This document shows, piece after piece, positions 59,464 to 64,000 of a stretch of DNA of 64,000 nt. A program made the translations under genes and the position numbers. The first letter of the stretch is position 1. Every line of letters starts with the position of its first letter. Source of the DNA: Mesorhizobium muleiense (GTDB taxonomy: Bacteria > Pseudomonadota > Alphaproteobacteria > Rhizobiales > Rhizobiaceae); NCBI RefSeq assembly GCF_900099905.1, contig NZ_FNEE01000002.1, forward strand, positions 1-64,000, read 5' to 3'. The notes beneath the pieces were generated by a model. That model had not been told where the DNA came from. It did not search any database and saw only the letters and a program-made list of their open reading frames with translations.

Positions 59464-60852
59464 ATGGCCGTCTATGACTACGATCTTTTCGTCATCGGCG
59501 GCGGCTCCGGCGGGGTGAGGGCGGCGCGCGTGGCGGCGGCACTCGGCAAGCGCGTCGGCATCGCCGAGGAATACCGCTATGGCGGCACCTGCGTCATCCG
59601 CGGCTGCGTGCCGAAAAAGCTCTATGTCTATGCCTCGCAATTTCCCGAGCACTTTGCCGACGCCGCCGGTTACGGCTGGACCGTGCCGCAGGCGAGCTTC
59701 GACTGGCAGACACTGGTTGCCAACAAGGATCGCGAGATCAGCCGGCTGGAAGCCATCTACAGGAAAAATGTCCAAGGCGCCGGCGGCGAGACGTTTCAGT
59801 CACGCGCCATGCTGGTCGATCCGCATGCGGTGCATCTTCTCGGCGAGGACCGCACCGTCACCGCCGACCAGATTCTCATCGCCACCGGCGGCCGCCCGGC
59901 ACCACACCCGGCTCTGCCCGGCCATGAGCATTGTATCTTTTCCAACGAGGCCTTCGATCTCAAGGAATTGCCTGACGCGATCATGATCGAGGGCGGCGGC
60001 TATATTGCCGTCGAATTCGCCAACATCTTTCACGGCCTCGGCGTCGACACCACGCTGGTCTATCGCGGCAAGGAGATCCTCTCCCGCTTCGACATGGATC
60101 TCAGGCGGATGCTGCACGAGACGATGGAAAAGAAGGGGATAAAAATCCTCTGCCATGCCGTGTCCGAATGGGTCAGGAAGCGTCCCGACGGGCGCCTCGA
60201 CGCAGTCGTCACCGGCGGCAAAGTGCTGACGGTCGATCAGGTCATGCTCGCCATCGGCCGTCTCCCCAACACCGAAAACATGGGGCTTGAGGGCGTCGGC
60301 ATCGAGATGACCAGGACCGGCGCTATCCATGTCGACCAATATTCGCGCACCAGCATCGACAACATCTGGGCCATCGGCGACGTCACCAACCGCGTGCAAC
60401 TGACGCCGGTGGCGATCCATGAGGCGATGTGTTTCGTCGAGACCGCCTTCAAGGGCAACCCGACCGCGCCCGACCATGAAACGATCGCCACCGCGGTGTT
60501 CTCGCAGCCCGAGATCGGCACGGTCGGCCTGTCGGAAGACGAGGCCATAAAGCGTTTTTCCGACGTTGAGGTCTACCGCGCCAGCTTCCGGCCGATGCGC
60601 AACACGCTGTCGGGCCGCGACGAAAAGATGCTGATGAAGCTGGTGGTCGACGGCGCCTCGAAAAAGGTGCTCGGTGCCCATATCCTCGGGCCTGATGCCG
60701 GCGAGATGGCGCAGCTTCTCGGCATTCCGCTGAAGGCCGGGCTGACCAAGGATGACTTCGATCGCACGATGGCCGTGCACCCGACCGCGGCGGAAGAACT
60801 CGTCACCATGTACAAGCCGACCTACCGGGTGAGGGACGGCGAGCGCGCCTGA
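59464..60852 (+). CDS. gor: Glutathione-disulfide reductase
   Basis: A 462-residue flavoprotein disulfide reductase. It has the FAD loop LFVIGGGSGGVRAARVAA, the redox-active pair in GGTCVIRGCVPKKLYVYA (Cys-V-I-R-G-Cys), the second nucleotide loop IMIEGGGYIAVEFANIF, IWAIGDVTNR, and the dimer-interface His-Glu in MAVHPTAAEELVTMY. It reduces GSSG with NADPH. The start at 59464 is preceded by GGAGCC. It follows the rpiA operon terminator and so probably has its own promoter. Confidence 0.95.
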   Translation: MAVYDYDLFVIGGGSGGVRAARVAAALGKRVGIAEEYRYGGTCVIRGCVPKKLYVYASQFPEHFADAAGYGWTVPQASFDWQTLVANKDREISRLEAIYRKNVQGAGGETFQSRAMLVDPHAVHLLGEDRTVTADQILIATGGRPAPHPALPGHEHCIFSNEAFDLKELPDAIMIEGGGYIAVEFANIFHGLGVDTTLVYRGKEILSRFDMDLRRMLHETMEKKGIKILCHAVSEWVRKRPDGRLDAVVTGGKVLTVDQVMLAIGRLPNTENMGLEGVGIEMTRTGAIHVDQYSRTSIDNIWAIGDVTNRVQLTPVAIHEAMCFVETAFKGNPTAPDHETIATAVFSQPEIGTVGLSEDEAIKRFSDVEVYRASFRPMRNTLSGRDEKMLMKLVVDGASKKVLGAHILGPDAGEMAQLLGIPLKAGLTKDDFDRTMAVHPTAAEELVTMYKPTYRVRDGERA

Positions 60853-61016
60853 CGTTTTTCCCGTTTCGTCACCAACGGAGCATGCACGAAGGCAATGGTG
60901 CAGCGCCACTCGAGCGCAATTTCAGATCACCAATCCGCGACAAGATTGACCGCGATAGTGCCGGCAGGGTCTTTCCAAGTTAAGATGGAGCACCGAGCGA
61001 GATTCGAGCTGAGCCA

Positions 61017-61631
61017 GTGAATACGATTCCAGAGGTTGTGACGCATAACTACGATCCGGAAGGCGTCTTCCTCTCGAATCTATGCGATTTGCCTCTGGCC
61101 GAAGCAGAGCAGATCCTGCAACGCATCCGGGATGCGGGCAAGCGGCCCATTAAGGCAAATTATCTTGGTAGACGGCTCAAAACAGAGGCATGGCTGATCA
61201 ACGAGAGGCGACAACTCTTAGGGCAAACTCGACGGAATAGACCGATCTACTTCTTTCTCGGTGATTTCGCAGATGGCCAAGACCTCTCTCGGCCATGCTC
61301 CATGGTGATGCCGCTTGCCGAGTTTCCTTCAGACGTGCTCACTTTCACCTATCCCGATAGCATGGCCAGCCTGCCTATTGCGACCCATGACGACCATCGG
61401 CCTGAGCGGCAACCATACCACGGACAGGTGTTCACGTTGCTTCAGATCAAGCGAGTAGTCCAAGATTTCGGAATGCCCGGCGAGCGTTGGAGGACAGATC
61501 ACCTACGGCGCTATGATCGCTTCATTGAAGTCCAGGTCTGGGACGAAAGACCTATTTTGGAATTCTTGAGTAATGCAGGGATCGCAGCAAGCTGTCCGGC
61601 CAGGGGGCAAACTGCCCCCACAGGCCGTTAG
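61017..61631 (+). CDS. Hypothetical protein
   Basis: A 204-residue protein with GTG start at 61017. It reads as a soluble alpha/beta protein (EAEQILQRIRDAGKRPIKANYLGRRLKTEAWLINERRQLL, IYFFLGDFADGQDLSRP, YHGQVFTLLQIKRVV). I recognise no domain. Its codon use looks less GC-rich than gor upstream. It ends 7 bp from the convergent nitrilase-like gene. It may be part of the same acquired segment. Confidence 0.65.
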   Translation: MNTIPEVVTHNYDPEGVFLSNLCDLPLAEAEQILQRIRDAGKRPIKANYLGRRLKTEAWLINERRQLLGQTRRNRPIYFFLGDFADGQDLSRPCSMVMPLAEFPSDVLTFTYPDSMASLPIATHDDHRPERQPYHGQVFTLLQIKRVVQDFGMPGERWRTDHLRRYDRFIEVQVWDERPILEFLSNAGIAASCPARGQTAPTGR

Positions 61632-61638
61632 CTGCTCC

Positions 61639-62637
61639 TCAGAACACGTTGCGCCCGTCGCTCCTCGGATCACTGTTTACCTGATGATGTGAATAGAGGT
61701 CGGAGCGAGCCGTTCGCCTCCACGGCCGCGCAGGATGTTCCGGATCAGTTTTGATGTCCGCGACGGTAATAGCGGGTGTACCGTCTGCCGAGCACCGCAC
61801 GGCCCATTGACCATCGGGGGCAGCTATTCCCGAAGGGGCCGTCAGGCTTTGCGGCGCGTGGGCAGAAAAGCTGACCCAATACCTATTGCTTGCCGCATGT
61901 CCTAGCGCCTCTACGGCGAAGGCTGGACCGGCGGTAGAGGACTCGCCGGTAGTCGAGAATAGGACGCAATCGACATCAAGCTGCTCGTATTCGATGAATA
62001 TTTCCGGAAAGTGCGACTCCATGCCGAGCGCGCAGCCGAAGCGAACACCGTCAACCTCGAACGTCACTGGGATTTTCCCCGGCGAGTACATGAACGAGAT
62101 TTTCGTGTTCGACAGCATACGCTCGTCATAGCGTGTCACCAGCTCCCCACGATCAGAGAAGACATACAGGCTGTTATGTGGTCGGTGCGGCTGGGTGAGT
62201 TGATGCACCGAACCGAAAATCGTCCATAGCTCAAGCTCTCGCGCAAGCTTCCTAGTGGCGTCCAGTTCCTCTCGCAGAGCAGCCCATTCGAACCTGTCCC
62301 AGTCGGAAGGGCCGATCTCTTTGGGTCCGCTAACGGACATAATACGCTTGTTGGGTGAGCAGGTTGCGCCCTCGGGAAAATGCAGAAGTCGCGCCCCGGC
62401 TTTATGTGCCTCACGCATCAAGCGCCGCATTTCTAGCCCGCTAGCCCGAAGCCGGGAGATGTCGCGAGGATCATTGTAGAAGGTAGTTTGCGCTACGGCC
62501 AACCGCACTGATTTAGGCTCAGGCTCAGGGTGGTCCGGTGATGTCTGGCGAATGTGCTTGAGAGCAGCTGTGTAAGATTCGCCCGTTTTGGCTGCGCGAG
62601 CACGTACGCGACGTTTAAGATTTCCATTTTGCGTCAT
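61639..62637 (-). CDS. Nitrilase-superfamily protein lacking the catalytic Cys, with a basic N-terminal extension
   Basis: A 332-residue carbon-nitrogen hydrolase fold (VRLAVAQTTFYNDPRDISRL, GARLLHFPEGATCS with the Glu, YDERMLSNTKISF near the Lys site). At the nucleophile elbow it reads RFGCALGMESHFPEIF; aligned on FPE with the neighbour's INICYDTNFPEA, the Cys is replaced by Gly (the nearby Cys is three residues earlier). It is therefore probably inactive or uses another chemistry. Residues 1-45 (KRRVRARAAKTGESYTAALKHIR) resemble a short basic helix found on some other proteins. The start ATG 62637 has AAAGGCC upstream. It is followed on the same strand, 245 bp upstream, by an intact nitrilase. 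Confidence 0.75.
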   Translation of the reverse strand: MTQNGNLKRRVRARAAKTGESYTAALKHIRQTSPDHPEPEPKSVRLAVAQTTFYNDPRDISRLRASGLEMRRLMREAHKAGARLLHFPEGATCSPNKRIMSVSGPKEIGPSDWDRFEWAALREELDATRKLARELELWTIFGSVHQLTQPHRPHNSLYVFSDRGELVTRYDERMLSNTKISFMYSPGKIPVTFEVDGVRFGCALGMESHFPEIFIEYEQLDVDCVLFSTTGESSTAGPAFAVEALGHAASNRYWVSFSAHAPQSLTAPSGIAAPDGQWAVRCSADGTPAITVADIKTDPEHPARPWRRTARSDLYSHHQVNSDPRSDGRNVF

Positions 62638-62882
62638 TGTCAGGCCTTTCACGTCCCGGACGCAAGTTCCCCAGCAACCACGCCCGAAACGGTCGGACCA
62701 AGACAGCGACCCGAGACTGAAGTCCCTTTGCCTCCGTTTAAGACCATGCTGGGGAGGGTCTTGGGAGGTTAGGCGTAGGTCACGCCAAACCAAGAATGGC
62801 GATAAGACCTCGATTCGTCAACTTGTCGCAAATGTCCGAATTTCGGGCGAAAAAAGGACTGTGCTCGCCAATACCTCGCGTC

Positions 62883-63623
62883 TTACCGATCGCCAGGAAG
62901 ATCGAAGACCTGCAATCCAGGTTCGCCCAAGGGCAGTTGCGCGGCGACCTGGCCCGTGGGATCAAGGACCGCCGTAGGACCAAAGGAAACTCGCCCCTGG
63001 CGCTCACCAGTCACGTCGGCCGAGACAAGCCAAAGGCCCGTCTCCCGGCATCTGTCACCCCGCACGGCATTGTGCAAATCCTTGTACGCCTCCGCTTTCT
63101 TTCGGCTGAGCATATTATTGGTGGGGCACACAATCAGGGATGCGCCAAGGTCCGCGATCTTCTGCGCGGCCTCCGGGAAATTCGTGTCGTAGCAAATGTT
63201 AATTCCGAAACGCAGACCATCGACCTCGAAGACATGGCTATCGTTTCCAGCGTCGAAAACTTGTTCGCCACGGAGCAGATGCTTTTTTCGATACCGACCA
63301 ATGAGCGTACCCCGATCTACCACGTTCGCGGTGTTGAACAGTCGCCCATCCTCAACCTCGATTATGCCCATGACGATCATTGGTCCCGTTTTCGGCAACC
63401 GCTTCATAATGGCCTCGAACTCAGGTGATGTAAGGTCGAGGGCATTGCGCCGTGCCGATTGCTCGCCGGTTAGATACCCCTGAAGAAAGCCCTCCGGCAA
63501 ACACAACAACACCGCGCCTTCGGCTTTCGCGCGAGCCGCGACGATCGCCAGACAGTCCAGTGCTGCATCAATGTCCTCCAAAAATTCAGGGGTCTGGGCA
63601 GCAGCGATCCTGACGGTCTTCAT
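62883..63623 (-). CDS. Carbon-nitrogen hydrolase (nitrilase superfamily, active triad)
   Basis: A 246-residue amidase/nitrilase-fold protein. The catalytic triad is visible: Glu in LLCLPEGFLQGYLTG, Lys in GRYRKKHLLRGE and Cys in FGINICYDTNFPEAA. Members hydrolyse amides, carbamoyl groups or nitriles. The start ATG 63623 has GGAAG upstream. It lies beside a Cys-less paralogue and downstream (minus strand) of an ABC transporter gene at the window edge, from which it is separated by a repeat-like motif. Substrate unknown. Confidence 0.87.
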   Translation of the reverse strand: MKTVRIAAAQTPEFLEDIDAALDCLAIVAARAKAEGAVLLCLPEGFLQGYLTGEQSARRNALDLTSPEFEAIMKRLPKTGPMIVMGIIEVEDGRLFNTANVVDRGTLIGRYRKKHLLRGEQVFDAGNDSHVFEVDGLRFGINICYDTNFPEAAQKIADLGASLIVCPTNNMLSRKKAEAYKDLHNAVRGDRCRETGLWLVSADVTGERQGRVSFGPTAVLDPTGQVAAQLPLGEPGLQVFDLPGDR

Positions 63624-63682
63624 AGTAGCTTCCGTGCGACGCAAAACCGCTGCACACCCTTCGGTCAGGCCCGAGGGCATGC

Positions 63683-63701
63683 TTTTGCGCGACATGCATT
63701 A
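63683..63701 (-). repeat. Second copy of the rhizobial-type interspersed motif
   Basis: TTTTGCGCGACATGCATTA (63683-63701) differs by one base insertion from TTTTGCGGCGACATGCATTA at 33824-33843. It includes the stop of the ABC transporter gene, with flanking GCATGC/GCATGC inversion. It fits an interspersed palindromic element used as a terminator. Confidence 0.65.
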
Positions 63702-64000
63702 TTTCTGTCTGATGCGGCGAGGGAAGCGCAGCCATCTTTCCTCGACCGGCCTTGGTTCCGCGACTGGCCTGGGGTGCGCGAGGATGGTGGTGAGCTCGAC
63801 CGGCAGGCTCGGCGCCAGCGGCTTCTTGATGGCGACGCCATCCGCGATGGCAACGATGCTGTGGTAGAATTCGTCGCCCGAAAGCGACCTTGGCGGCACG
63901 GCCTCGTGCATGATCGAGATCACCGTGACGTCTGGACAATTGTCCTTGATCGCCTGATGGAAAGCGATCTTCCCTTCCGGATCGAGCGCCCCGGTCGCCT
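63699..64000 (-). CDS. SbmA/BacA-like ABC transporter ATP-binding end (partial, cut by window end)
   Basis: The minus-strand frame is open to the window edge and ends at TAA 63699-63701. It reads ATGALDPEGKIAFHQAIKDN, PDVTVISIMHEAVPP and then DEFYHSIVAIADG. This matches the end of an ABC ATPase: D-loop ALD, the H-loop strand TVISIMH, and a C-terminal tail. Residues before the D-loop are outside the window. The closest group by eye is the ABC_membrane_2 (SbmA/YddA) family. Confidence is limited by the short sequence. Confidence 0.65.
   Translation of the reverse strand, partial: ATGALDPEGKIAFHQAIKDNCPDVTVISIMHEAVPPRSLSGDEFYHSIVAIADGVAIKKPLAPSLPVELTTILAHPRPVAEPRPVEERWLRFPRRIRQK

Overview
The window looks like chromosome of a Hyphomicrobiales (rhizobial) alphaproteobacterium, most like Mesorhizobium. 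The basis is GC-rich coding DNA with long antisense open frames, many LysR/MarR/AsnC regulators, polar amino-acid and sugar ABC transporters, a PdhS/PleC-type histidine kinase, a YcbB-like L,D-transpeptidase, and a rhizobial-type interspersed palindrome beside two stop codons. I see no integrase, transposase, phage gene or CRISPR array. The stretches near 19.2-21.8 kb and 61.0-63.6 kb read as less GC-rich than their surroundings.

Layout. 0-7.1 kb: 3' end of threonine dehydrogenase, an NDH-2-like flavoprotein, then a GNAT / D-threonine-aldolase-like PLP enzyme / FAD amine oxidase / aldehyde dehydrogenase operon. 7.6-11.5 kb: a four-carbon acid-sugar module (DUF1537 kinase, PdxA2-like dehydrogenase, TIM-barrel protein) divergent from a LysR regulator. 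11.7-16.4 kb: a HAD hydrolase, an APH-fold kinase beside an AGXT2L-like class III PLP enzyme (a pair resembling hydroxylysine kinase plus phospholyase), and a class V PLP enzyme. 16.6-19.0 kb: pirin and DoxX divergent from a LysR regulator. 19.2-21.7 kb: an XRE-type regulator divergent from a secreted C69-type peptidase.

21.8-30.1 kb: a leftward detoxification-like operon (epoxide hydrolase, Ohr, alpha/beta hydrolases, a frameshifted cytochrome P460, quinone oxidoreductase) divergent from a 948-residue winged-helix/NB-ARC/TPR regulator. 30.4-40.8 kb: mostly housekeeping (dusA, aspartic protease, DUF1289, cobT, histidine kinase, nuclease, GST, uracil-DNA glycosylase, AsnC regulator, DUF3299, GNAT, AlkD-like protein, beta-hydroxyacid dehydrogenase). 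40.9-43.3 kb: a polar amino-acid ABC transporter without its ATPase. 43.6-46.2 kb: mobB, a DMT exporter and moaA. 46.4-51.9 kb: DUF971, NTF2-like and PPOX proteins, a MarR/hydrolase pair with two matching operators, a TetR remnant, the L,D-transpeptidase and a small PepSY-like protein.

52.1-56.6 kb: a complete CUT1 sugar ABC operon with an extra 43-codon reading frame between permease and ATPase that looks like a collapsed glycoside hydrolase. 57.0-60.9 kb: tRNA-Val(CAC), gph, rpiA, a DUF2059 protein and gor. 61.0-64.0 kb: an unrecognised protein, two nitrilase-superfamily proteins (one without the catalytic cysteine) and the 3' end of an ABC transporter.

The most interesting items are the possible D-beta-hydroxyamino-acid operon, the acid-sugar module with an unassigned TIM barrel, the nitrilase pseudoenzyme next to an intact paralogue, the decayed genes (cytochrome P460, TetR, 43-codon remnant), three in-unit micro-duplications of 15-18 bp, and the two-site MarR operator. 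All functions are read from sequence motifs and family knowledge; nothing was searched against a database.
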